From: Methylumidiphilus sp963753955
GTDB lineage: Bacteria; Pseudomonadota; Gammaproteobacteria; Methylococcales; Methylococcaceae
Assembly (NCBI GenBank): GCA_963753955.1
Contig: CAVWEM010000004.1
Coordinates: 62,001-126,000 of the forward strand
Length of the DNA stretch: 64,000 bases
Direction of reading: 5' to 3'
In this document: in pieces, positions 53,095 to 62,494 of the stretch
Layout of the letters: each line of letters begins with the position of its first letter
Numbering within the stretch: the stretch's first letter is position 1
Program-made: the position numbers and the translations under genes
Notes under the pieces: generated by a model
Told to the model about the DNA's origin: nothing
Database searches by the model: none
What the model saw: the letters and a program-made list of their open reading frames with translations, nothing else

Positions 53095-54066
53095 TTACTT
53101 GCCCAACACCTCCCTAACCGCTTCAACAATCTTCCCCACCTGCGGCAAAGCCGCCTCCTCCAAATGCTTGGCATAAGGCATCGGCACTTCTTCGCTGCAT
53201 ACCCGCCGCACCGGTGCGTCCAGGTCATAAAAGGCTCGTTCGGCGATGCGAGCGATGATCTCCGCAGCCAAGCTGCCGCTGCGCCAGCCTTCGTCCACCA
53301 CGACGGCCCGGTGGGTTTTGCGGACAGTATTCAAAATGGCCTCGGTGTCCAGCGGGCGCAGCACGCGCAAGTCCAGCACTTCGGCGTCGATGCCCAGCCC
53401 GGCCAGGGTTTCGGCGGCTTGCATGGTCTTCGGCAAGGAGCCGCCATAGGTAATCAGGCTAATATCCGCCCCGGCCCGCCGCGTTTTGGCCAAACTGATG
53501 TCCACCGGCCCGGCGTAGTCGAGTTCCTCTTCCAAGTTGTATAGCTGGGCATGTTCAAAGATGACCACGGTGTCGGGGTCGGCCAGGGCGGGGGCCAACA
53601 TGCCTCGGGCGTCTGCTACGGTGGCGGGGGCGAGGACTTTGATGCCGGGGATGTGGGCGTACCAGCATTCCAGGCTGTGCGAGTGCTGGGCGGCGAGCTG
53701 GCGGCCCGCGCCGGTCGCCATGCGCACGACCAGCGGCACCGAGAACTGTCCGCCGGACATGTGGCGCAGCGCGGCGGCGGTGTTGACGATCTGGTCCAGG
53801 GCCAGCAGGCTGAAATTCACCGTCATCACTTCGACGATGGGCCGCATCCCGCCCAGCGCCGCGCCGATGCCGACGCCGACGAAACCGAGTTCGGACAGCG
53901 GCGTGTCGCGGATGCGCTCCGGGCCGAATTCTTCCAGCAAGCCTTTGGACACCGCGTAAGTGCCGCCGTAGCGGCCCACGTCCTCGCCCATTAGGAACAC
54001 GCGGGGGTCGGCTTGCATGGAGTCCCGCAGGGCTTGCCTGAGGGCTTCGCGGTAGGTGGTTTTCAA
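53095..54066 (-). CDS. 2-oxoacid dehydrogenase E1 component, beta subunit
   Basis: This 323-residue protein begins MKTTYREALRQALRDSMQAD and has FLMGEDVGRYGGTYAVSKGL, PLSELGFVGVGIGAALGG, RMATGAGRQLAAQHSHSLE, and the C-terminal VVVDEGWRSGSLAAEI. It binds thiamine diphosphate together with an alpha subunit in the family. No alpha subunit gene is visible upstream: the next gene, MoxR, starts 80 bp away. E2 and ACP follow downstream after a 2-kb interruption. Confidence 0.93.
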   Translation of the reverse strand: MKTTYREALRQALRDSMQADPRVFLMGEDVGRYGGTYAVSKGLLEEFGPERIRDTPLSELGFVGVGIGAALGGMRPIVEVMTVNFSLLALDQIVNTAAALRHMSGGQFSVPLVVRMATGAGRQLAAQHSHSLECWYAHIPGIKVLAPATVADARGMLAPALADPDTVVIFEHAQLYNLEEELDYAGPVDISLAKTRRAGADISLITYGGSLPKTMQAAETLAGLGIDAEVLDLRVLRPLDTEAILNTVRKTHRAVVVDEGWRSGSLAAEIIARIAERAFYDLDAPVRRVCSEEVPMPYAKHLEEAALPQVGKIVEAVREVLGK

Positions 54067-54146
54067 GGGTCTGCCTCTGTTGGATGCGTCGCTTACTTGG
54101 GAAAGTGTAGACTGTCTGCCGATTTATGCACCTATGCACCTATGCA

Positions 54147-55175
54147 TCAAGGCGCAGCCACCCGCCGCAATATCTGCCCGATCAATTCCCCCGCTATCGC
54201 TTCCCGGCGCATTTCATAAACCGGGGTGAAAAACACCCGGTGGGCGATGGTTTCGCTGAACACCGTTTGCACATCCTCGGGCAGTACATGCCCCCGGCCG
54301 GACAGCCAAGCCGAGCAGCGGGCAGCCCGCATCAACAGGCTCATGCCGCGTGCGCTGGCACCGGCCAGGATCAGGCGATCCAGGTCAACGCCGTCAATTT
54401 TTACTCCGAAATCCTGCGGGCGACGGGTGGCTTGCCAGAGGTTCAGGGCGTAGTGTTGCAGGGTTTCGCTGGCTTGGATTTCGTGCTGGATGGCGCGGCC
54501 TATATCGCCGATGGACGCATAAGGCAGGATGCCGGGGCGGATTGAGTCGATGAGGCGGTCGGTGTCGTGGAAGCGCGGATCGAACATCAGCCGCCGCCGC
54601 AGCCTTGGGTCGGTCGGGGTTTCGATGCGCAATTCCATCAGGAAGCGGTCGCGGGCGGCGGAGGGGATCTCGAAGGTTTCCTCTTTTTCGACGCGGTTGC
54701 GGTCGGCGAACACCAGCAGGTGGGGGAAGCGATACTCGCGGTTGAAGGCGGAGACGGAGCGCTCGGCCATGACCCGCAGCAGTAGGGAATGCACTTGCGG
54801 GCGGGCGCGGTTGACTTCGTTGAAGAAGAACACCGACAAGCCTTCGCCGTGCTTGAGGAGGGGGCCGGGATCGACCTGGGGCTTGCCCAGTTCGTTGATG
54901 TAGGTGTGGTAGACCAAGTCGTTGGGCATCAGGTCAATGGTGCCCTCGATGCGCTCGTAAGCCCCGCCCAGGCCACGGGCCACGGCCCGCAGTAAGGTGG
55001 TCTTGCCGACCCCCACGTCGCCTTCCAGCATGACGTGTCCTCGGGCGAAGATTGCGAGGGTGATCTGGCGGACGGCGTGTTCCAGGCCGACCAAGGCTTG
55101 GTTGATTTCCCGCTCGAAATCGACGGCGCGGCGGCGCCAGTCGGATAGCAGGGTATCCTTGTCGTATTCGTGCAT
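54147..55175 (-). CDS. MoxR-family AAA+ ATPase
   Basis: This 342-residue protein has Walker A GDVGVGKTTLLRAVARG at about 49-65, Walker B SVFFFNEVNRARPQVHS, sensor-1-like VFADRNRVEKEETFEIPSAARDRF, and a C-terminal helical lid (GASARGMSLLMRAARCSAWLSGRGHVLPEDV). The start at 55175 gives MHEYDKDTLL. MoxR proteins assist maturation of metal or cofactor enzymes with von Willebrand-factor A partners. None is adjacent here. Confidence 0.92.
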   Translation of the reverse strand: MHEYDKDTLLSDWRRRAVDFEREINQALVGLEHAVRQITLAIFARGHVMLEGDVGVGKTTLLRAVARGLGGAYERIEGTIDLMPNDLVYHTYINELGKPQVDPGPLLKHGEGLSVFFFNEVNRARPQVHSLLLRVMAERSVSAFNREYRFPHLLVFADRNRVEKEETFEIPSAARDRFLMELRIETPTDPRLRRRLMFDPRFHDTDRLIDSIRPGILPYASIGDIGRAIQHEIQASETLQHYALNLWQATRRPQDFGVKIDGVDLDRLILAGASARGMSLLMRAARCSAWLSGRGHVLPEDVQTVFSETIAHRVFFTPVYEMRREAIAGELIGQILRRVAAP

Positions 55176-55367
55176 GTTGGAATTGTCGTGTGTTGCCAAG
55201 CCTAGTCCAAGGTCTTGGTGTCGGGCAGGTGTTGGGATTGTAGGCGAAAGCGGGGCGGATCTGCCAGCCATCGGTTCCCCCTAAGCCGCATTCAAGCGGC
55301 CTGAGGGCCCGTTCCACACCCAGGGCAAGGTGGGTCGAAATCGACAAGAACGCGGCGGATTATGTAC

Positions 55368-55559
55368 TATAATCGGCTTTGAGCAGGGATAAGGCTCCGC
55401 GCCGGGGTTGCCGGCAAGAATCAAAGGACGGGGAAGCCCTGGAAGCCGGTCGCAATCCTGTGCCGGTCGGCGGATGAAGCGAGGGTCGGCCATGCGGCGC
55501 GTCCCTTGCCGAGGGCAGGTCTTCCCCGGTTAACCAACCAAAATAAAACGGGACACAAC
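55368..55559 (+). promoter_or_regulatory. Promoter and long structured leader of hpf
   Basis: TATAAT at 55368-55373 lies about 185 nt before the hpf ATG; the -35 is weak. The leader can form GGGGAAG (about 55429) with CTTCCCC (about 55522), GCCGG with CCGGC-type pairs, and smaller hairpins such as CTTGCCGAGGGCAGG. The stretch has no ORF. It may be a regulatory RNA, but I could not match it to a known riboswitch class. Confidence 0.4.
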
Positions 55560-55932
55560 ATGCAAACCCCCATAGAGATTACGTTTCGCGGCTTTCCTCA
55601 CTCCGATGCCGTAGAAACGAGAATCCGCGAAAAAGCGGCGAAACTGGAGCAGTTCTGCGACAACATCATTGGTTGCCGAGTCGCAGTTGAACTTGAGCAT
55701 CAACACCAGCATCAAGGTAATCTCTTTCATGTCCGCATCGACCTCAACATTCCCGGCAAGCAGATCGTGGTCAGTCGTGAGCATCACGACAAGCAGTCGC
55801 ACGAGGACATGTACGTGGCCCTGCGCGACGCTTTCGACGCTGGCCAAGCGCCAGCTTGAAGAGTTTGTCCGCATCCAGCGCGGCGAAGTGAAAAAACATC
55901 AGGCACCGGCTGTCACCGATACGCCCTGGTAA
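55560..55932 (+). CDS. hpf: Ribosome hibernation promoting factor, with apparent 1-nt frameshift near the end
   Basis: It starts MQTPIEITFRGFPHSDAVET; the core has LEQFCDNIIGCRVAVELEHQ and KQIVVSREHHDKQSHEDMYVALRDAFDA. There one extra G near 55841-55843 gives an early stop (GQAPA). The other frame continues AKRQLEEFVRIQRGEVKKHQ and ends TDTPW at 55932. Corrected length is 123 residues, a short-type HPF. The factor keeps ribosomes dormant in stationary phase. The first in-frame Met upstream (55506) is not used. Confidence 0.9.
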
Positions 55933-56074
55933 GCATTCCTTCTGTCACTTTTCGGCCCCGGCTTCCTATGCTATAAATCCGCCGGGTTCGGGCTCAAGCC
56001 TAAAAGAGTAGCGCGTCATTGTTGCAATAGGCTTACAGCCGTCGAATTCAACCAATCACCTCCACAAAACGGGT

Positions 56075-56734
56075 TTGAACATGGCGAAACAATCAACTAC
56101 AAAAACAAGACTGTACTTGCTGAAATGCGGCTTGGTCGCGGTTTCCTTGGCTGGCCTAGTGGGGTTGGCCGGTTGTGGCGGTGATGGATCGTCCGGCGGC
56201 AGCGCCCCCGCCAAATCTGAAGCGAAAATCAGCGGCAAGGTCAGCAATAACAACGGCCCGGTCAGCGACGGCAAGATTGAAGTCCGGGATAGTGCGGGCA
56301 ATGTCGTCCACACCACGCATTTCACCAACGCCCATTACACCGTCACTGTGCCGGCCGGAACCTCGTACCCGATCCTCATCACGGCGATTCCCCCCTTCGA
56401 TGCTTGCAACAGTGATCCGGTCAAGGCCGTGGTGACCAGTTCCATCGCCGATAGCATCGACCTCACCGGTGTGACCACCGACGTGGTGGATGGTGCGATA
56501 GCCTTGGGTGGCATCACCGAGCAGAACATCACACGGGCTTCAGGCGTCGCCATCAACCGGCGCCAGAAGGAAGGGGGTGTCAGCGCGGCGACCGGCGGCA
56601 GCGGCGGTGGTCCCGGCAATAGCGGCGGCGGCGCGGGCCAAGGCGGTCACGGTGGCCATAATATGGATGAAATGCGCAAATCCGCTGCCGAAGCGGCGGC
56701 AGAAGTCGGCACCGGGCCTTGCGTCAAGAAGTAA
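56075..56734 (+). CDS. Hypothetical lipoprotein with beta-sandwich and glycine-rich tail
   Basis: This 219-residue protein has a signal ending in lipobox LAGCGG (Cys near residue 30), a linker, then one immunoglobulin/carboxypeptidase-regulatory-like domain (KISGKVSNNNGPVSDGKIEV...YTVTVPAGTSYPILI). It ends in a Gly-rich HGGHN tail. The start could also be at 56081. A strong terminator follows. The role is unknown, likely surface or periplasmic. Confidence 0.75.
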   Translation: MNMAKQSTTKTRLYLLKCGLVAVSLAGLVGLAGCGGDGSSGGSAPAKSEAKISGKVSNNNGPVSDGKIEVRDSAGNVVHTTHFTNAHYTVTVPAGTSYPILITAIPPFDACNSDPVKAVVTSSIADSIDLTGVTTDVVDGAIALGGITEQNITRASGVAINRRQKEGGVSAATGGSGGGPGNSGGGAGQGGHGGHNMDEMRKSAAEAAAEVGTGPCVKK

Positions 56735-56780
56735 ACCCTATGGGTTCGCTTGCTAGCCGGTAATTCCAAGTTTTCGCCGG

Positions 56781-56812
56781 AAAGCCCGCCCGCCGTTGCG
56801 CGGGCGGGCTTT
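56781..56812 (+). terminator. Rho-independent terminator after the lipoprotein gene
   Basis: AAAGCCCGCCCG (56781-56792) pairs perfectly with CGGGCGGGCTTT (56801-56812), followed by CATGTTTTCCCC. The stem is very stable. Confidence 0.8.
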
Positions 56813-56913
56813 CATGTTTTCCCCTCATCTCACATGAGAAAATCCAGGCGGTTTAAAGCCTAAAGCCCCGGGCTGGATTTAAAACTTCTGCTTTTCCTTC
56901 TCCTGTTTTCCTC

Positions 56914-57858
56914 ATGGCCAAAAAAAGTTTTCCCGGACCCAAGATCCAGGGCCTGTCAGTCTGGCGTTTGTTATCGCTGATCATCCGCCTAGGTGGTCTG
57001 ATGCCGTTTTCCGCCTGGCTTTTGCTTGGGTTGTTGGCGGGAGGCTGGCAGGCATTCGAGGTTTATGTGGCCCGGCCGTACATGGCCTGGATGGGCGAAC
57101 CCAAGGCGGTGGATTGGAAAAATCCTTTCACCTGGACGCGCACATTGCGCAATGAAGGTTTTATGCTGGGCTATTCTGACTTGCGCGGCAATCCGCTATG
57201 GGTTGTTTACGCCTTGACTCCGCCGCCAGCGGATGCCCCACGACTGAAACGCCCAGCCCGGTTTGCCACCGACTGGCGTGGCATCAACCGGGTCAGCCAC
57301 GAAGATTATACCGGCAGCGGCTACGACCGCGGCCACATGGCACCGAACCATGCCATCAGCGTGGTGTACGGGCGGGAAGGGCAGGCGGACACTTTTCGGA
57401 TGACCAACATCACCCCGCAGAGGCCCGCCCTCAACGAAAAGCTCTGGCAGCGCTTGGAGGAGTTGGAACTGGATCAGTTCGCCAAGCAATTCGGCAAGGT
57501 CTGGGTAGTGACCGGCCCGATTTTCGACCCACCCTCCGAGCGCATCCATTCCTCCTGGCGCGTGGAGCTTCCCGATGCGTTCTACAAGATCATCGTCGCG
57601 CCCGATGCCAAAAAGATGCTGGCCTTTATCATGCCGCAGACGGTGCGCGGAGACGAACCGCTAGACCATTACCTGACCAGCGTGGACGCCATCGAAAAGC
57701 GCACCGGCTTCGATTTTTTCGAGGAGTTGGACGATCCTACGGAAAACCGCCTGGAGGCGGAGGTCGATCCCGACGCCTGGCGCTTGCAGGATCTGGCCCG
57801 CCTGCCGGGACGCTACAGCCGCAAAGCGGCAGGCGAGCCCGTCGGGAAAAACCCATGA
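56914..57858 (+). CDS. Membrane-anchored DNA/RNA non-specific endonuclease
   Basis: This 314-residue protein has one N-terminal transmembrane helix (about 26-50) with a basic start. The nuclease domain carries the DRGHMAPNHA motif at about 138-147 (catalytic His), followed by FRMTNITPQRPALNEKLWQRLEEL with the metal-binding Asn, and VWVVTGPIFDP. This is the NUC1/EndoG-type betabetaalpha-Me fold facing the periplasm. It overlaps the next gene (ATGA). The role may be nucleic-acid scavenging. Confidence 0.9.
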   Translation: MAKKSFPGPKIQGLSVWRLLSLIIRLGGLMPFSAWLLLGLLAGGWQAFEVYVARPYMAWMGEPKAVDWKNPFTWTRTLRNEGFMLGYSDLRGNPLWVVYALTPPPADAPRLKRPARFATDWRGINRVSHEDYTGSGYDRGHMAPNHAISVVYGREGQADTFRMTNITPQRPALNEKLWQRLEELELDQFAKQFGKVWVVTGPIFDPPSERIHSSWRVELPDAFYKIIVAPDAKKMLAFIMPQTVRGDEPLDHYLTSVDAIEKRTGFDFFEELDDPTENRLEAEVDPDAWRLQDLARLPGRYSRKAAGEPVGKNP

Positions 57859-58694
57859 GCCGGACAGTCCAGCGGCTCTTTCCACCGCCTTATGGGATGG
57901 TGGATTTGAAAGGGCTTTATCTGGGGCTGAACCTGCATGAGTTGGGCACGCCGGAGCAGCCTTTTGTCTACGCCAATTTCCTTGCCAGTCTGGATGGGCG
58001 CATCGCGCTGGAGGACGCGGAGGGTGTGGCTTATCTGCCGAAGAGTCTGACCACGCCGGACGATTTCCGCCTGTTCCTGGAGTTGGAGGCCCAGGCCGAC
58101 TGCCTGGTCACGCATGGCGGCTACCTGCGTTCGCTGGCGGCGGGCAGGCTGGGTAATATCCTGCAAATCGGTTTACGCGAGGAAGGTGTCGACCTTGCCC
58201 GCTGGCGCGTGGCACATGGCCTCAAGTCCCAGCCCGACATCGTGGTCGCCAGCGCCAGCCTGGATTTTCCGCTGCCGGATTCCTTCCGCGAGCATGGCCA
58301 AGCCTGCTATATCGCCACTGGGCAAAAGGCCGATCCGGCCAAGGCCGATTATTGGCGCGGGCGGGGTTGCGAGGTCATTTTTGCGGGGCAAGCGCATCGG
58401 GTGGAGGGTACCCCGCTGGTGAAGGCCTTGGGGGAGCGGGGATTGCGCAGCATTTATCTTGTCGCCGGGCCGGAGATGCTGGACACCATGATCCGTGACG
58501 GTAAGCTAGGCCGGCTGTTCCAAACCATCACCCACCAACTCATGGGGGGCTTGGGTTTCCGAACTGTCTCGCCAGGGCCGGAGTTCGGGCGGGTCGGCCA
58601 CCTAAAGTTGCGTTCCTTGTACTATGATCCAAGTTCCCCGGACGATACTGGACAATGGTTCGCGCAATTCGATCCGGTGAATCTACAGGTCTGA
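57855..58694 (+). CDS. RibD C-terminal-like pyrimidine reductase family protein
   Basis: This 279-residue protein is a dihydrofolate reductase-like fold. YANFLASLDGRIAL is the substrate-strand motif, FRLFLELEAQADCLVTHGGYLRS follows, and IYLVAGPEMLDTMIRDGKL holds the NADP-binding GP segment. In riboflavin synthesis RibD-C reduces the ribosyl pyrimidine, but stand-alone copies often have other substrates. It is co-translated with the nuclease gene. Confidence 0.85.
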   Translation: MSRTVQRLFPPPYGMVDLKGLYLGLNLHELGTPEQPFVYANFLASLDGRIALEDAEGVAYLPKSLTTPDDFRLFLELEAQADCLVTHGGYLRSLAAGRLGNILQIGLREEGVDLARWRVAHGLKSQPDIVVASASLDFPLPDSFREHGQACYIATGQKADPAKADYWRGRGCEVIFAGQAHRVEGTPLVKALGERGLRSIYLVAGPEMLDTMIRDGKLGRLFQTITHQLMGGLGFRTVSPGPEFGRVGHLKLRSLYYDPSSPDDTGQWFAQFDPVNLQV

Positions 58695-58725
58695 GGCCCG
58701 CCCACATAGGCTATGTGGACGGGCC
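58695..58725. terminator. Hairpin between convergent reductase and patatin genes
   Basis: GGCCCG-C-CCACATA pairs with TATGTGG-A-CGGGCC over GGC, with one mismatched pair. It serves both converging genes; no T-run is seen. Confidence 0.6.
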
Positions 58726-58741
58726 GGGGTGAGGCGTTGGC

Positions 58742-60531
58742 CTAGCTTCTGGGTTCGCGGCGATTGAGTTCGGCGACGCTGCCCCGCTTGAGGTATAGCG
58801 GATTGATGAGCTTGAGGTAGATCTGGACGAAGACAGTGCCGATGACGGCGGGCGCGGCGACGGATACCAGCCGGTAGACGATCTCTGCGGGAGTGTGGAT
58901 AATTTTAAGAAAACTGAAAATCTTCTCTAAGTGTGGCGCGACCTTGGTGGCCAGGATTGCCAGCAGGATCATCACGATCAAGAGGGTCGGAATGCTGGTC
59001 GCAAGGAGGGTGGGCAGCCAAGGCCAGAGGGCTGCCAATAGCAGCAAAACCACGACGGCGGCAAGCGCACTGAGCCAGGGAATCAGGAATAAAGCCTTGC
59101 CAAAGAGATAGTTGGAGACTTTCAATTGCTTGAGGTAGTCCGGCCCTGGGTTGTTAATCCACGGGGCGATGGCCTCGAACTTCCAAGCGCCTTTCAGCGG
59201 CGGGGCATTGGCTTCGGTCGCATCTGGCTTGAATGCATTGGTTCTTAGGATTGCCAATTCCTGGCCGCTCATCAGATACCCGTCCAACATCAGGGAAAAG
59301 GCTTCGACTTCGCTGAAGGCGTCCAGGTCGGTGCGGATCTTGGACAGGTGTTCCTGCACCTCCGCCGCGACTTTGTAGTCGTTTGTGGTCGCAGGGATGG
59401 GGGCTTTTGCATCGGCCGGTTTATTGTTGGCCGTGATCCAAGGAACTTCCTTCACTTCCAGGCCTTTCCTCAAGTGCATGAAGGCGACGTTTTCGCGCCC
59501 TCTTTCGGCAAACAGTTTTTGCAGGCTTTCTGTTCTCACCCGGTCCGGATAAATGCTGTCGGATGCGCGCACCAGCACAGGGAGAGTGCCGGTTTGCGGC
59601 TGACTCTCGACGACTAGTTGCCCCGAGGCATCGCTGACGATGTAGTGGGTGCATTGTTCGTATTGCAGGCTCTCGATGCCTTGGTTGTCAAAAACGCCGC
59701 CATCCACCAGTTGCACACGGATGTCCTGGTACAAGCCGCTGATGGAAAGTGGCGGGAACAGGCCGGGAACACAGGCCGACGCGCCTACCGCATGGCCCAG
59801 CGGAAAATCTTGCTGGTGCGGGACGATATTGTCATAAGAGGGATGTGCCCAGCGCAGGCGGAGCGGCTTGGAGTCGGTTTCTTCGTAAATCGGATTGCCA
59901 CTGGCGTCGTGCGCGATGGGTTCCCCCATGGATTGCGCGGTGAACTGCCATGCCCGGCCCGTGTTCAGCGAGGTCGCGTTGATGACCAAAATGGGGACTT
60001 TGGCCTGCCGCACGGCATTGCCTGCGCGGGGGAAAAGTCTTTGTCCCAGGTTTTGGGCGCGATGAGCGGGAAAATTTTCAGCTCGCGCATCTGTACTGGG
60101 TCTGACACTGGGCTAGACTCGCCCGGCAGCACACTGCGGTAGATCAGATCGTTGTAAAGTTCGGAAATCCGGTCGCTACGGGAGTAATTCGGCTTGTGGA
60201 AGCGGAGGTTCGCTGTGAAACTTGCGAAGGTGGACATGCGGATGTTTTTGTCCGTCGCTTTTAGAAAGTCGGTCTCGATAGTCTTGACGATATCCACGTA
60301 ATCCTGGTCGGTGATTTCGCCGTCCTCCTTGCTCTCCAGCAGCTTTTTGATATGCAGGTAGTACAACGCTCCGATGATGGATCCTCCAGAGACGGTGGAA
60401 ATGACTTCCACATGGCGCGACAGCCCCTGTTCCGCCATCTGCGCCAGGACACCGATGTGATAGAGCGAGGCGCGGAAGCCGCCGCCGGAAAGCCCCAAGC
60501 CGAGTTTTTTTGGTTGTGTATCATTCGCCAT
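58742..60531 (-). CDS. Patatin-like phospholipase with C-terminal membrane segments, frameshifted
   Basis: The first frame (60531 to about 60030) starts MANDTQPKKLGLGLSGGGFRAS (oxyanion loop), with STVSGGSIIGALYYL (nucleophile Ser in GGS). One C is missing in a C run (GGGGG at 60029-60033 on plus). The second frame resumes NAVRQAKVPILVINATSLNTGR and carries VQLVDGGVFDNQGIE (catalytic Asp). The end has two or three membrane helices (about 460-580). Corrected length is 596 residues. It is probably a membrane lipid hydrolase. It stands alone near rpoD. Confidence 0.82.
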
Positions 60532-60700
60532 GGAATCCCCTGCCTTTTATTATGGTTGAAAGGAAGCTGGCCGTAGCCAGCCTCCATTCTTACTCCTGTT
60601 TTTGCTCCAAATCAATTTATTCGGCAATATGAGATCCCGATATCGGGAGCCGGAGTGTTTCTAGTCTAGGCTTGGTATAAATGGCGAAGTTTTTCCCAAG

Positions 60701-62494
60701 TCAATCCATGTCGAGAAAGCTCTTGAGCTGTTCCGAACGAGAGGGATGGCGCAGCTTGCGCAAGGCTTTCGCCTCAATCTGCCGAATGCGTTCGCGAGTC
60801 ACGTCGAACTGCTTGCCGACTTCTTCCAGGGTGTAGTCGGTGTGCATATCGATGCCGAAACGCATGCGCAAGACCTTCGCCTCCCGTTCGCTCAGGCCTT
60901 CCAGCATATGCAAGGTGGTTTCGCGCAGGCCGGCGGCGGTCGCCGACTCGACCGGCGACATCACATGCGCGTCTTCAATGAAGTCGCCAAGATGTGAGTC
61001 GCCGTCGTCACCGATAGGCGATTCCATGGAAATGGGTTCGCGGGCGATTTTCAGCACCTTCAGCACCTTGTCTTCGGACATCTCCATGCGTGGGGCCAAC
61101 TCCTCCGGAGTCGCCTCGCGGCCCATTTCCTGCCGCAACTGCCGGGAAATCCGGTTCAGCTTGTTGATCGTCTCGATCATGTGAACAGGGATGCGGATCG
61201 TCCGCGCCTGGTCGGCGATGGCGCGGGTTACCGCCTGGCGAACCCACCACGTGGCGTAAGTTGAGAATTTGAAGCCACGCCGATAGTCGAATTTGTCCAC
61301 CGCCTTCATCAGGCCGATATTGCCTTCCTGGATCAGGTCGAGGAACTGCATGCCCCGGTTGGTGTATTTTTTGGCGATGGAAATCACCAGGCGCAAGTTG
61401 GCGCGGATCATTTCGCTTTTCGCGACCCTGGCCTGGGTTTCGCCCACCATCATGCGCCGGTGGATCTCCTTGATCTCGCCGACGGCCTGCTGGTTTTTCT
61501 TGGCGATTTGCGCAAGCTTGCTTTGTGCGCGGCGGATGCCGTCGGCATGGGCGGACAAGGCTGCGGCGTAGGGCTGGCCAGAGGCCAAGTGTCCGTCCAG
61601 CCAGTGCGGGTTGGCTTCGTTGCCGATAAACGATTCGAGAAACTCTGCCCTGGGCATTTTCGCCTGGGTTACCGCCAGCCCTAAGATGATGCGTTCCTGC
61701 TCCCGAATGCTATCGACGGCGTTCTGTAGGATATCCGTCAGTTCCTTGAAAAACGTCGGACTCTTTTTGAATTCGAGGAACCTGGATGCCAGCGCGTCGA
61801 AGGCGAGGCATGTGCGTTCGTGTTGGGGGCCGTATTTGTTCCTTGCGTTGATGGCTGTCTTGTGTTGTTTTTTGAAAGCATCCAGCTTCTCCTTGACAAG
61901 TTCGGGAGCGGGGCCGCTGTCAGCTTCCTCGGCGATTTCCGCATCGGACTCCTCCTCAATCGCCATCGGTTCGGGCTGTGCCGGATCGACGATGTCCGCG
62001 ATCAGATCGGGCAAGGACACCTCGCCACTCTCAAGGCGATCGAAGGCCTTGATGAAATGATCCATGGCGGCGGAGAAGCGCACCAATTCGGCGGCGGCCA
62101 GATTGACGCCTTCCTCGATGCGCTTGGCAATGCGCAACTCGCTTTCCCGTGTCAATAAATCGACCGCACCCATTTCGCGCATGTACATGCGCACCGGGTC
62201 GGTGGTCCGGCCTAATTCGGCGCCGACCGTGACCAGAGCCGCTGCCATTTCCGCCGCTTCGTCCTCGTCGTCCGACATCACCGGAGCGTCGGGAATGATG
62301 ATGTCGGTGTCGGGGGCTTCCTCATGCACCTGGATGCCAAAGCCGTTAATCATGCCGATGATGTCTTCCATCTGGTCGGGATCGTCGGCGTTGTCTGGCA
62401 GATGGTCGTTCACTTCCGAAAAAGTGAGAAATCCCTGCATTTTGCCCTTGGCGATGAGTTCCTTGAACTGGGATTGCTGCTGTTCTTGATTCAT
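60701..62494 (-). CDS. rpoD: RNA polymerase primary sigma factor (sigma-70)
   Basis: This 597-residue protein has region 1.1 (SQFKELIAKGKMQGFLTFSEVNDHLP), region 1.2 TDPVRMYMREMGAVDLLTRE, a long non-conserved segment, region 2 (NLRLVISIAKKYTNRGMQFLDLIQEGN, FKFSTYATWWVRQAVTRAI), region 3 and region 4 (DVTRERIRQIEAKALRKLRHPSRS). It is the housekeeping sigma factor. dnaG, its frequent neighbour, is absent. Upstream lie 600 bp without a supported gene. Confidence 0.98.
   Translation of the reverse strand: MNQEQQQSQFKELIAKGKMQGFLTFSEVNDHLPDNADDPDQMEDIIGMINGFGIQVHEEAPDTDIIIPDAPVMSDDEDEAAEMAAALVTVGAELGRTTDPVRMYMREMGAVDLLTRESELRIAKRIEEGVNLAAAELVRFSAAMDHFIKAFDRLESGEVSLPDLIADIVDPAQPEPMAIEEESDAEIAEEADSGPAPELVKEKLDAFKKQHKTAINARNKYGPQHERTCLAFDALASRFLEFKKSPTFFKELTDILQNAVDSIREQERIILGLAVTQAKMPRAEFLESFIGNEANPHWLDGHLASGQPYAAALSAHADGIRRAQSKLAQIAKKNQQAVGEIKEIHRRMMVGETQARVAKSEMIRANLRLVISIAKKYTNRGMQFLDLIQEGNIGLMKAVDKFDYRRGFKFSTYATWWVRQAVTRAIADQARTIRIPVHMIETINKLNRISRQLRQEMGREATPEELAPRMEMSEDKVLKVLKIAREPISMESPIGDDGDSHLGDFIEDAHVMSPVESATAAGLRETTLHMLEGLSEREAKVLRMRFGIDMHTDYTLEEVGKQFDVTRERIRQIEAKALRKLRHPSRSEQLKSFLDMD

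Noticed and set aside
55380..55559. Cobalamin riboswitch before hpf
   Set aside because: GAAGCCGG resembles part of it, but there is no B12 box or matching core, and the gene is not a cobalamin gene.
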